Source: Wenyingzhuangia sp. 2_MG-2023 (GTDB taxonomy: Bacteria > Bacteroidota > Bacteroidia > Flavobacteriales > Flavobacteriaceae). From it: a stretch of DNA of 46,633 nt. Made by a program: the position numbers and the translations under genes. Location: contig NZ_JAUOSB010000021.1 of NCBI RefSeq assembly GCF_030548295.1, positions 1-46,633 of the forward strand, read 5' to 3'. Every line of letters starts with the position of its first letter. Within the stretch, counting starts at the first letter, position 1. Below the pieces are notes generated by a model. That model was not told where the DNA came from and ran no database searches. It saw only the letters and a list, made by a program, of their open reading frames with translations. Shown here piece by piece: positions 27,264-35,302 of the stretch.

Positions 27264-27464
27264 AAACATTTCTACTTCTCTTAACAATTCTTAGTTTTTT
27301 CTAAAAAAACCGGTATCAACTGACTAAAAAACAATACTTTTAGACTGATAAAACAACTAAAAATGAAGTTATCCTTAAATATTGACGGGATGACATTACG
27401 TTTGGTGAGTTTATAACGAGTTGTATTTCATACTTCATCAATAATTAAAATTTTAAAATAAAGC
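27264..27464. other. Left border of the cassette-like region
   Basis: These 200 bases contain no convincing gene. A 17-codon frame at 27363-27416 (starting MKLSLNIDGMTLR) is followed by AACGAGTTG and may be the remnant of a gene start. CAACT near 27353 and AGTTG near 27420 form a weak inverted pair around it. Confidence 0.3.
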
Positions 27465-27977
27465 ATGAATTTATCTTCTGAAATTTTTAATACAATAAAT
27501 ATCGTTATTGGAGCTGGTTGTGCTTTAATTGGAGCATATTTTCAAACAAGATTTAATGATAAAAACAAGAAAAAATATTTATTATCTGAAAAACTAGAAC
27601 GTACTTATTCTCTTTGTCAAGATATTTATGATGGTCATAAAAGGGAAATTTCTAATATTGAAAATAACTTACCCGAAAATACAAATAAATTTTTAGAGAA
27701 CAGAAAACACCCTGGGAAAGAAACAAGTGAATTAAAAATGTTAATCAAAAGTTATCATCCTGAAATTAATTATTTATTAAAGGATTTAAATAAATCTCAT
27801 TCTATTTTGAAAAAAAATGCTTTAACAATTGAAGAAAAAATTAGAGTATATAAAACTATTTCAGATGAAGAATTGATAGTTTTGAATAATGAACTTAATG
27901 AAGAAATTATAAATTTAGGGAAAACATTAAATATAATTAAAGACAAAATATCTAATAGTCTACACAAGCTGATATAG
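27465..27977 (+). CDS. Membrane-anchored coiled-coil protein, unknown function
   Basis: I do not recognise this 170-residue protein. One hydrophobic segment lies near the N-terminus (about 12-28, NIVIGAGCALIGAYF). A lysine/glutamate-rich helical region without further membrane spans follows, including a probable coiled coil at about 130-170. Topology is probably N-terminal anchor with the helical part in the cytoplasm (RFNDKNKKKY follows the helix). It is very AT-rich compared with the core genes, and a palindromic repeat follows its stop codon directly. It therefore looks like a cassette gene. Similar small anchored proteins accompany defence genes in many genomes, but nothing in this sequence proves that. 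Confidence 0.7.
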   Translation: MNLSSEIFNTINIVIGAGCALIGAYFQTRFNDKNKKKYLLSEKLERTYSLCQDIYDGHKREISNIENNLPENTNKFLENRKHPGKETSELKMLIKSYHPEINYLLKDLNKSHSILKKNALTIEEKIRVYKTISDEELIVLNNELNEEIINLGKTLNIIKDKISNSLHKLI

Positions 27978-27992
27978 TAAAATTACGCAAAT

Positions 27993-28184
27993 ACAACACC
28001 GGCTAAACTTAATGCGGGTTCTGTGCTTTCTCAAAGTTTTGTGTATATTTACTAAGTCGCCAAATCTTGTTTCTTTGGCTTAGTTAAAACCAAAGAAACA
28101 AATCCAAACAAAAAGCTTCGGCTTAGTCCAGTCCGAAAATCTTGGCGATTTTCTTCCCGCACAAAGCCTAGCCAAAACCGTTGG
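27993..28184 (+). repeat. Cassette-type palindromic repeat, copy A (long form)
   Basis: The element begins CAACACCGGCTAAACTTA and ends CCAAAACCGTTGG. Its ends can pair: CAAC with GTTG and GGCTA with TAGCC, with unpaired spacers between, as in integron attC sites. Its first 61 bases align with copy B at 29618-29679 (about 70% identical by eye, including CTTTCTCAAAGTTTTGTG). Inside it, a 92-base segment bounded by TCGCCAA/TTGGCGA (28057-28148) contains a perfect 12-bp hairpin (28067-28078 with 28090-28101) and a second stem GAAAATC/GATTTTC. Copy B lacks this inner part. Confidence 0.7.
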
Positions 28185-28206
28185 ATTTAAGGTAAAATCA
28201 CACGAG

Positions 28207-28289
28207 TGCGGTGAAAAAACACCATAATCACCGCAATAAATAATGAGTTTATTTTTCATATGCGATAAATAAGATTTATATTCACCGCA
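28207..28289 (+). promoter_or_regulatory. Candidate operator of the Fic gene: three GCGGTG-type heptamers
   Basis: TGCGGTG at 28207-28213 is the inverse of CACCGCA at 28229-28235, and CACCGCA recurs at 28283-28289. The last two are each followed by an AT-rich stretch and ATAATG. The array ends 13 bases before the Fic start codon. Because the Fic protein ends in a winged-helix-like region, autoregulation is possible. Confidence 0.35.
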
Positions 28290-28302
28290 TAATAAGCGGA
28301 TA

Positions 28303-29415
28303 ATGAAACCATATATACATCAAAAAGAAGATTGGCCAAATTTTAATTGGAATAATGAAGAAATCCTAACTCTATTAGGAGAAGTCAGAAATTTACAAGG
28401 AAAAATAATTGGTAAAATGGAAACTCTTGGTTTCGACTTAAAAAACGAAGCTGTACTTGAAACTTTAACTCTTGATGTAATAAAATCCACAGAAATAGAA
28501 GGAGAGGTATTAAATCCTGGACAAGTACGTTCATCAGTCGCAAGACGTTTAGGAATGGAAATTGAGAACTCTGTTTTTTCAGAAAGAAATGTAGATGGTG
28601 TTGTAGATATGTTAATAGATGCAACTCAAAATTTTGAATCCAAATTAACTAAAGAAAGATTATTTGATTGGCATTATTCATTGTTCCCAACTGGACGAAG
28701 TGGAATGTATAAAATATTAATTGGTAATTGGAGAGAAGATACAACAGGGCCAATGCAAGTTGTTTCAGGAGCATTAGGAAAAGAAAAAGTTCATTTCGAA
28801 GCTCCTAAATCTAATATCTTGGATAAGGAAATGGAAGCATTTCTAAATTGGCTAAACTCAGATATTAAGATAGACCCTGTTTTAAAAGCTGGTATTGGAC
28901 ATTTATGGTTTATTACAATTCATCCTTTTGAAGATGGAAATGGACGTATTGCAAGAGCTACAACAGATTTATTATTATCAAGAGCAGATGGAATAGCACA
29001 AAGATATTATAGCATGTCTTCACAAATTAGAATTGAGAGAAAACAATATTATGATATTCTTGAGAAAACTCAACAAGGAACACTAGACATTACAAATTGG
29101 CTTTCTTGGTTTTTAGAATGTTTATTAAATTCTTTAAAAGCATCAAATACTGTTTTAGAGAAAGTTCTTTACAAACATAAATTTTGGAATAAAAATGCAA
29201 AGATAGTTAATAACGAAAGACAGAAATTAATGTTGAATAAGTTATTAGATGGTTTTGATGGTAAATTGACATCCTCAAAATGGGCTAAAATAACCAAATG
29301 TTCTTCTGACACAGCATTGAGAGATATTCAAGATTTAATGAAAAAAGAAATATTAAAAAAAGAACAAGCTGGAGGAAGAAGTACAAACTATGAATTGATA
29401 AAAATCATGGAATAA
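28303..29415 (+). CDS. Fic-domain AMP-transferase with N-terminal inhibitory helix and C-terminal wHTH
   Basis: This is a Fic/DOC protein of 370 residues. The DUF4172-type N-terminus (about 1-90) holds the inhibitory motif [S/T]xxxE[G/N] as S62-x3-E66-G67 (STEIEG). This makes it a class II, self-inhibited Fic enzyme. The catalytic loop HPFEDGNGR is at residues 207-215 with all key residues intact. The C-terminal 80 residues contain LTSSKWAKITKCSSDTALRD, a winged-helix-like segment. Such enzymes transfer AMP from ATP to hydroxyl groups of target proteins; the target is unknown. There is no separate antitoxin gene, in line with the built-in inhibitor. It sits between cassette-type repeats and is probably horizontally acquired. 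Confidence 0.92.
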   Translation: MKPYIHQKEDWPNFNWNNEEILTLLGEVRNLQGKIIGKMETLGFDLKNEAVLETLTLDVIKSTEIEGEVLNPGQVRSSVARRLGMEIENSVFSERNVDGVVDMLIDATQNFESKLTKERLFDWHYSLFPTGRSGMYKILIGNWREDTTGPMQVVSGALGKEKVHFEAPKSNILDKEMEAFLNWLNSDIKIDPVLKAGIGHLWFITIHPFEDGNGRIARATTDLLLSRADGIAQRYYSMSSQIRIERKQYYDILEKTQQGTLDITNWLSWFLECLLNSLKASNTVLEKVLYKHKFWNKNAKIVNNERQKLMLNKLLDGFDGKLTSSKWAKITKCSSDTALRDIQDLMKKEILKKEQAGGRSTNYELIKIME

Positions 29416-29427
29416 AACCCTACAGCC

Positions 29428-29440
29428 TACAACAGCTAAA
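29428..29440 (+). repeat. Truncated left end of the cassette-type repeat after the Fic gene
   Basis: TACAACAGCTAAA lies 13 bases after the Fic stop. It matches the left ends of copy A (TACAACACCGGCTAAA) and copy B (TAACACAGCTAAA). The rest of the repeat is missing, and a MazF-like fragment follows directly. This suggests a deletion fused the two cassettes. Confidence 0.5.
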
Positions 29441-29445
29441 AAACA

Positions 29446-29598
29446 GTTGAAATCAAACACAATGATAAAATTAGGTGGATTGCTGTTGACCAAATCAGAA
29501 CAGTAGATAAAACAAGAATTGTAAAACGTTTAGGAAAAATGTATAAACCTGAAATAAAAGAATTCAAATTAGTAACAAAAGAAACTTTTGTAAATTAA
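29446..29598 (+). pseudogene. C-terminal remnant of a MazF/PemK-like toxin gene
   Basis: A 50-codon frame without start codon encodes VEIKHNDKIRWIAVDQIRTV followed by DKTRIVKRLGKMYKPEIKEF. The pattern AVDQIRTVDKTRI-x4-LG matches the C-terminal third of MazF-type mRNA interferases (compare TQIRTIDKQRL of B. subtilis MazF). An in-frame stop lies two codons upstream, inside the repeat end at 29428-29440, so the N-terminal two thirds are lost and no active toxin can be made. No MazE-like antitoxin is visible. The remnant is followed by repeat copy B as a normal cassette gene would be. Confidence 0.65.
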
Positions 29599-29610
29599 AA
29601 AAACTAAAGC

Positions 29611-29700
29611 TAACACAGCTAAACTTAGTTCAAATTCTGTTTCTTTCTCAAAGTTTTGTGCACATCCATCAAGTAGCTAAACCCCAACCAAAACCGTTGG
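29611..29700 (+). repeat. Cassette-type palindromic repeat, copy B (short form)
   Basis: It begins TAACACAGCTAAACTTAG and ends CCAAAACCGTTGG. The last 13 bases (29688-29700) are identical to the end of copy A. AGCTA-AACTT pairs with AAGTAGCT across the conserved centre CTTTCTCAAAGTTTTGTG. It is in the same orientation as copy A, 1.6 kb apart. The beta-lactamase ATG stands only 7 bases after its end, as expected for a cassette gene inserted right behind a recombination site. Confidence 0.65.
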
Positions 29701-29707
29701 CAGCCAT

Positions 29708-30514
29708 ATGAAAATCAAAATATTAAACATTATTTCAGCCATAATTATTTTAGTTTCTTGTAATGAAAAAACTACAACAAAGGAAATACACAAGTCCGAA
29801 TTTCAATCAATTATCGATTCAAGTAATGTAAATGGATCTATTCTAATTTATGATTCGCAGAAAGATTTATTTTATTCGAATAACTTTGTTTGGGCTAAAA
29901 CTGGGCGGTTACCCGCATCTACATTTAAAATTCCGAATTCTATAATTGCTTTAGAAACTAAGGTTGTAGAAAATGATAGTACATTATTCAAATGGAATGG
30001 AGAAAAAAGAGCTTATAAAATCTGGGAACAAGATTTAATATTAAGAAATGCTTTTCAATATTCTTGTGTTCCGTGTTATCAAGAAATTGCTAATAAAATT
30101 GGAGAAAAAAGAATGAATGAATATCTTAAAAAACTCCAATTTGGAGATATGAATGTTACTTCTAAAAATTTAGATTTATTTTGGTTAGAAGGAAAATCAA
30201 GAATTAATCAATTTCAACAAATAGATTTTTTAAAACGTCTTGTTAATTCAGAGTTGAAAATTTCTAAAAGAACTGAAGAAATTCTAAAAAGGATCTCTTT
30301 TATTGAAGAAAACGAAAGATATAAATTATATGGAAAAACAGGTTTATCAATTAGAAATGGAAATTATAACGGTTGGTTTGTAGGTTATCATAAATCGAAA
30401 ACCAACACTTATTTTTTTGCTATTAACATTGAACCTAATGAAAATACGAATAAAGAATTATTTCCAAATTTGAGAAAAGAAATCACTCTTAAAGCTTTAG
30501 AGTTAATGAAATAA
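29708..30514 (+). CDS. Class D (OXA-type) beta-lactamase, lipoprotein
   Basis: This serine beta-lactamase has 268 residues, the normal length for class D. The active-site motif STFK gives nucleophile Ser71 and carbamoylatable Lys74. The second motif S119-C-V121 is present in YSCVPC, and the KTG motif is at 210-212 (YGKTGL), followed by the usual WFVGY. The YGN motif is replaced by FGD (LQFGD), so activity or spectrum may differ from well-studied OXA enzymes. The N-terminus ends in a lipobox-like ILVSC (Cys18), suggesting membrane anchoring in the periplasm. Cys120 and Cys123 form a C-x2-C within the active-site loop. The family hydrolyses penicillins and sometimes carbapenems. Sequence alone does not show which. 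Confidence 0.92.
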   Translation: MKIKILNIISAIIILVSCNEKTTTKEIHKSEFQSIIDSSNVNGSILIYDSQKDLFYSNNFVWAKTGRLPASTFKIPNSIIALETKVVENDSTLFKWNGEKRAYKIWEQDLILRNAFQYSCVPCYQEIANKIGEKRMNEYLKKLQFGDMNVTSKNLDLFWLEGKSRINQFQQIDFLKRLVNSELKISKRTEEILKRISFIEENERYKLYGKTGLSIRNGNYNGWFVGYHKSKTNTYFFAINIEPNENTNKELFPNLRKEITLKALELMK

Positions 30515-30521
30515 ATTCAAT

Positions 30522-30575
30522 TACAACTCTGAACTACTTTCCAAACATTTCTCAAAGATACTTTTGTATATTTGA
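30522..30575 (+). repeat. Degenerate cassette-type repeat end, copy C
   Basis: After the beta-lactamase stop the sequence TACAAC recurs (30522-30527). TTTCTCAAAG (30548-30557) is followed by a segment ending TTTTGTATATTTG, close to the TTTTGTGTATATTTA of copy A. The GTTGG end is absent. It may be a decayed or partial copy marking the right border of the cassette region, and resemblance could be partly chance. Confidence 0.35.
30567..30574 (+). promoter_or_regulatory. -7 promoter box of the metal-efflux operon
   Basis: A perfect TATATTTG box lies 8 bases before the ATG at 30583, so the mRNA would start at or almost at the start codon (near-leaderless). No TTTG element is seen at the usual distance. 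The box overlaps the degenerate repeat copy C. Confidence 0.4.
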
Positions 30576-30582
30576 AAACGAA

Positions 30583-30903
30583 ATGAGATTTAGCACCTTC
30601 ATATTATCCATCCTTATATTAGCAATGGCAATAATGCCTTGTGAAGATGCTGTGGATACACTTTGGGAACAAGAATCTATAACACATTATAAAGATTCTT
30701 CTCACAATCATCTACCTCAGCATGAAGATGAATGTACTCCTTTTTGCATCTGTCAGTGTTGTGGAACCTCAATCTCATTACCTATTTTAATTGCTTTTGA
30801 AGAAACAAACGCAGCTGATTGGTTTTCTGACTCTTTTCATTATTCTTCATTATACTCTTTTGATTATCAGAACGGTGTATGGCATCCGCCAATCTTAAGT
30901 TAA
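30583..30903 (+). CDS. Small exported Cys/His-rich protein, DUF6660-like
   Basis: This 106-residue protein has an N-terminal signal-type helix (about 1-20). A metal-binding-like centre follows: histidines in HYKDSSHNHLPQHEDE, then cysteines in CTPFCICQCCG (about 51-61). The second half is aromatic-rich. It matches my recollection of the DUF6660 family, whose members precede CzcA-type pumps in Bacteroidota. It is probably periplasmic and could bind or hand over the exported metal, but that is inference. The pump gene follows after 73 bases on the same strand. Confidence 0.75.
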   Translation: MRFSTFILSILILAMAIMPCEDAVDTLWEQESITHYKDSSHNHLPQHEDECTPFCICQCCGTSISLPILIAFEETNAADWFSDSFHYSSLYSFDYQNGVWHPPILS

Positions 30904-30976
30904 ACTTTTATTGCAAGGATTTTTATGTCCTTTTTTTTAGAATTTTTTAAAGTTTAACTTCTTAAATCACATATTT

Positions 30977-33900
30977 ATGTTCGATAAGATCATTGCTTAT
31001 TCCGTACAGAATAAGTTTGTTATAGGGTTATTTGTAGCAGCCCTAACTCTTTGGGGTGTGTTTTCACTCCGTCAGCTACCCATAGATGCCGTTCCTGACA
31101 TCACCAACAATCAGGTTCAAATTATTACCGTTTCGCCAACATTGGCCACACAAGAAGTGGAACAATTCATTACAACACCCGTAGAATTGTCCTTACAAAA
31201 TCTTCAAAAAGTAGAAGAAATAAGATCCATTTCTCGTTTTGGTTTGTCTGTAATTACCGTTGTTTTTCAAGAAAACTATGATATTTATTTAGCCAGACAA
31301 CTCGTTACTGAACGTATCAAAGAAGCCCAAAACAATATTCCTGATGGATTGGGATCTCCCGAGCTAGCTCCAATTTCAACGGGATTGGGAGAAATATACC
31401 AATACGTAGTAAGACCCAAAAAAGGGTTTGAAAATCAATATACCGCTTCTGATTTAAGAACCATTCAAGATTGGATTGTTAAAAGACAACTCTTGGGAAT
31501 TGAAGGTGTGGCAGAAATCAATTCCATGGGTGGTTTCTTAAAACAATACGAAGTAGCCATCAATCCAACTCTTTTAAAAGCTGTGGGTGTAAGCATTACA
31601 GATGTGTTTTCTGCCCTAGAAAAAAGCAATGAAAATACTGGAGGTGCGTACATAGAAAAAAACGCTAATGCTTATTACATTCGTTCCGAAGGATTGGCAA
31701 AATCTCTTAATGATATTGGAAATATCGTGGTAAAAAAAATGGGGAATACTCCTATTCTTATCAAAAACGTTGCAGATGTTCAGTACGGAAAAGCCCCTCG
31801 TTATGGTGCTTTGGTTCGTGATGGTGAAGAAGTAGTTGGTGGAAAAGTAATGATGTTTAAAGGTGCCAACTCTTCCGAAGTTACAGAATTGGTAAAAGAA
31901 AAAGTTGTACAGATTCAAAAATCTTTGCCCAAAGGAGTTGTGATAGAGCCTTATTTGGTTCGTGACAAATTGGTCTCTACTGCCATCGGAACTGTAGAAA
32001 AAAACCTGATTGAAGGAGGATTGATAGTTGTGTTCATCTTGGTGCTTTTTTTAGGAAATTGGAGAGCAGGATTGATTGTTGCTTCCGTCATTCCTTTTGC
32101 TATGTTGTTCACCGTTTCTATGATGAATCTTTTAGGAATTTCTGCAAACTTGATGAGTTTGGGTGCTATAGATTTTGGATTGATTGTAGATGGTGCCGTT
32201 ATTATTGTGGAAGCAATTGTTCATAGATTGCATTTAAAACATTCGGGGAAATTGTTGAGTCAGCAAGAAATGGATAATGAAGTGATTGTTTCTTCTCAAA
32301 AAATAAGAAGTTCTGCTGCTTTTGGAGAAATCATTATTTTAATGGTCTACATTCCCATACTTGCATTGGTCGGTATTGAAGGAAAAATGTTCAAACCCAT
32401 GGCTCAAACAGTCATGCTGGCTATTACCGGAGCATTGATTTTATCTTTGACCTACGTGCCTATGATGACTGCTCTTTTTCTGCATAAAAACATCACTCAA
32501 AAAAGAACTATTGCAGATAAAATTGTAGCTTTTTTTCAAAGAAACTATACTCCTATTCTACACAAAGCTCTAAAACACAAACAGCTATTTGTAGGTACTA
32601 CTTTGTTTCTATTTCTCATCAGCGTTTTTGTATTTGGTAAAATGGGTGGAGAATTTATTCCAACTCTTGAAGAGGGAGATTTGGCTATGCAACATATTTT
32701 ACCTCCTGGAGGTTCTCTTACACAAAGCATAGAAACTTCTAAAATGATACAAAAAAAATTATTAAAGGAGTTTCCAGAAATCACAGATATTGTTTCTAAT
32801 ATAGGTTCTGCTGAAATTCCCACAGACCCAATGCCTATTGAAGTTGCCGATTATGTTTTGGTGATGAAACCTAAAAAAGAATGGACTTCTGCCAGCAACA
32901 GACAAGATATGTTTGAAAAAATAGAGACTATTTTGAAAGACATTCCTGGAGTCGGTTTTGAATTTTCGCAACCTATTCAAATGCGTTTCAATGAATTAAT
33001 GACAGGAACTAAGGCCGATATTGCTATTAAATTGTACGGAGATGATTTGGATGAAATGTTTCTAAAAGCTAGTGAAGCTGAAAAAATCATCAAACAAATA
33101 GCTGGAGTTGCCACAGTAAATGTTGAACAAACTGTGGGAATGCCTCAAATTATGATCAATTATCAATACGAAAAAATGGCTCAATATGGGTTGCATGTAA
33201 AAGATGTAAATCAAATTGTTAGAACGGCCTTTGCAGGAGAAAAAGCGGGTGTAATTTACGAAGGAGAAAAAAGATTTGATTTGGTAGTGAGGTTGAATCA
33301 GCAAAACCGTGTAGGTATAGAAGACATTCAAAATCTATTTGTAACACTAGACAATGGAACACAAATTCCTCTTAACAATATTGCTACCATTGATTTGGTG
33401 AATGCTCCTATGCAAATTTCTAGAGAAAACACCAATAGGAGAATTGTTATTGGCGTAAATGTTGGAGATACAGATGTGGAATCTTTAGTTGGTAAAATTC
33501 AATCCAAATTAGAAGACAATATAAAACTACCCGCAGGTTATTATTTTAGCTATGGAGGGCAATTTGAAAATTTAAAAGCAGCCAACCAAAGACTTTCTGT
33601 TGCTTTGCCCATTGCCTTAGCGTTGATTTTTATTTTGCTCTATTTTACGTTTGGCTCCCTCTCTCAGGCTGCTTTAATTTTTACAGCCATTCCCTTGTCC
33701 GCTATTGGTGGAGTTTGGGCTTTGCAACTTAGAGGCATGCCTTTTAGTATTTCTGCTGGTATTGGTTTTATTGCGTTGTTTGGAGTTGCTGTACTGAATG
33801 GTATTGTGCTTATTGGCTATTTTAACCAACTAAAAAATGAAGGAATGAAAGATATTACAGAGAGAATTTTAACGGGTACAAAAGTAAGATTACGACCTGT

Positions 33901-35293
33901 TTTAATGACTGCGGCTGTAGCTTCATTTGGTTTTTTACCTATGGCCCTTTCCAACTCTGGAGGTGCTGAAGTACAGAGACCATTGGCAACTGTGGTTATT
34001 GGTGGATTGATAAGTGCTACATTTTTAACTTTGGTGATTTTGCCTATATTTTATTATTGGTTGGAAAACTGGAATCTAAAAAAATCGCTACGTATTTCTA
34101 AAACTAAAACGTTGAGTATTTTGCTGCTTTTAGGTGCAACTGTTTCCTCTCTAGGACAAGAAAAATCTCCTCTAGAACTACATCGTGCTGTAGAAATAGC
34201 TATTGAAAATCACCCAACAATCAAAGCAGCTAATTTGAGTTTAGAAAAAGAACAGTCACTCCAAAATTTAAAATACAATTTAGGAAATACAGACTTCCTC
34301 TATCAAGGTGATGGTTTGGTAGATAGAGACTTTGGACAACAAGTAAATCAAATTGGTTTCATTCAAAACTTTCCAACGCTCAGCATTACCAAAAGCAACA
34401 ACAAACTACAAGATGAATTGACTGCAAAAAGCAGGTATGCTCAACAACTAACAGCCAACGAATTGAAATGGAATGTAAAACAGCTTTATTTTGAGATTCA
34501 ACATCAAAAAGAATTGAAAAAATTGTTTACCAATCTTTCTGAAACTTATGACCATTATTACAAAATAGCTAAAGTAAGAGTGACAGCAGGTGCCACAAAT
34601 GCTATTGAAGAATTGTCATTAAAGGCCAAAAGAAATGAATATTCATTGTTGTTAAAACAAGTAAACATTCAACTAAATCATCTTAACCAAAAGTTTCAAT
34701 ACACGCTAAACTCAAAAGAGCCTATCACTACCAAAACACCTTTAACAGCCATTAGCTACAGCAAAATTTCGGATGTAAATTCCACTCTGTTTGTACAGCA
34801 AAGCAAACAGAATATTGCCATTGAACAAGCCAAAGTAAATGTGATAAAATCTGAATTAAAACCTAATTTCAGTTTGGGGTACGCATCACAAAACTATTAC
34901 GAAGGAGGTCGATTCAATGCCGTAAAAGCAGGAGTCTCCATTCCCTTATTTAACGGTCAAACAAAAAGAAAAGTAGAAGCACAAAAAATGCAAATAGACA
35001 TTGCCAACTATCAATATGAAAGTGAAGTTTTGACTTTGCAACAAAAATTGACAGAAGCAGAAAGCATTATTTTGGTTTACAATGAAGGAATGCAGTTTTA
35101 CAAAGAACAACTACAAACCATCAATCCAGAAATTGTAAGAATTGCAAAATTAAATTATCAATCTGGAGAATTGTCTTATCTAGAATTGTTGAACACCTTA
35201 GAGTTAATGGCATCCAATCATAAAAATTATTGGAACCAATTAGCAGCGTACAACAAAGCTGTGGCAGATTATCAATTTCTTACAAATCAATAA
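30977..35293 (+). CDS. CzcA-type heavy-metal RND pump fused to a TolC-like channel
   Basis: The 1438-residue protein joins two parts of a tripartite exporter. Residues 1 to about 1035 are a heavy-metal RND pump: start MFDKIIAYSVQNKFVIG, periplasmic loops, and twelve membrane spans. Span 4 carries DFGLIVDGAVIIVEA, with Asp, Asp and Glu at the positions used for proton relay in CzcA. This points to divalent cations (Zn, Co, Cd, Ni) rather than Cu/Ag. After a short basic linker, a signal-peptide-like helix (about 1047-1063, TLSILLLLGATVSSLGQ) precedes a TolC/CusC-like outer-membrane factor (about 1064-1438, coiled-coil helices, YLELLNTLELMASN near the end). The channel must cross to the outer membrane, so cleavage at the internal signal is likely. 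The adaptor gene follows after 9 bases. Confidence 0.93.
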   Translation: MFDKIIAYSVQNKFVIGLFVAALTLWGVFSLRQLPIDAVPDITNNQVQIITVSPTLATQEVEQFITTPVELSLQNLQKVEEIRSISRFGLSVITVVFQENYDIYLARQLVTERIKEAQNNIPDGLGSPELAPISTGLGEIYQYVVRPKKGFENQYTASDLRTIQDWIVKRQLLGIEGVAEINSMGGFLKQYEVAINPTLLKAVGVSITDVFSALEKSNENTGGAYIEKNANAYYIRSEGLAKSLNDIGNIVVKKMGNTPILIKNVADVQYGKAPRYGALVRDGEEVVGGKVMMFKGANSSEVTELVKEKVVQIQKSLPKGVVIEPYLVRDKLVSTAIGTVEKNLIEGGLIVVFILVLFLGNWRAGLIVASVIPFAMLFTVSMMNLLGISANLMSLGAIDFGLIVDGAVIIVEAIVHRLHLKHSGKLLSQQEMDNEVIVSSQKIRSSAAFGEIIILMVYIPILALVGIEGKMFKPMAQTVMLAITGALILSLTYVPMMTALFLHKNITQKRTIADKIVAFFQRNYTPILHKALKHKQLFVGTTLFLFLISVFVFGKMGGEFIPTLEEGDLAMQHILPPGGSLTQSIETSKMIQKKLLKEFPEITDIVSNIGSAEIPTDPMPIEVADYVLVMKPKKEWTSASNRQDMFEKIETILKDIPGVGFEFSQPIQMRFNELMTGTKADIAIKLYGDDLDEMFLKASEAEKIIKQIAGVATVNVEQTVGMPQIMINYQYEKMAQYGLHVKDVNQIVRTAFAGEKAGVIYEGEKRFDLVVRLNQQNRVGIEDIQNLFVTLDNGTQIPLNNIATIDLVNAPMQISRENTNRRIVIGVNVGDTDVESLVGKIQSKLEDNIKLPAGYYFSYGGQFENLKAANQRLSVALPIALALIFILLYFTFGSLSQAALIFTAIPLSAIGGVWALQLRGMPFSISAGIGFIALFGVAVLNGIVLIGYFNQLKNEGMKDITERILTGTKVRLRPVLMTAAVASFGFLPMALSNSGGAEVQRPLATVVIGGLISATFLTLVILPIFYYWLENWNLKKSLRISKTKTLSILLLLGATVSSLGQEKSPLELHRAVEIAIENHPTIKAANLSLEKEQSLQNLKYNLGNTDFLYQGDGLVDRDFGQQVNQIGFIQNFPTLSITKSNNKLQDELTAKSRYAQQLTANELKWNVKQLYFEIQHQKELKKLFTNLSETYDHYYKIAKVRVTAGATNAIEELSLKAKRNEYSLLLKQVNIQLNHLNQKFQYTLNSKEPITTKTPLTAISYSKISDVNSTLFVQQSKQNIAIEQAKVNVIKSELKPNFSLGYASQNYYEGGRFNAVKAGVSIPLFNGQTKRKVEAQKMQIDIANYQYESEVLTLQQKLTEAESIILVYNEGMQFYKEQLQTINPEIVRIAKLNYQSGELSYLELLNTLELMASNHKNYWNQLAAYNKAVADYQFLTNQ

Positions 35294-35302
35294 AAACACA
35301 CC

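Noticed and set aside
27363-27416. Small gene of 17 codons (starts MKLSLNIDGMTLR)
   Set aside because: It has no recognisable motif or conserved context. It is more likely a truncated gene start at the border of the accessory region.
27300-30600. Complete integron
   Set aside because: No tyrosine recombinase or attI-like site is present in the window, and the repeat ends do not fully match the attC consensus. Only the array-like layout is supported.
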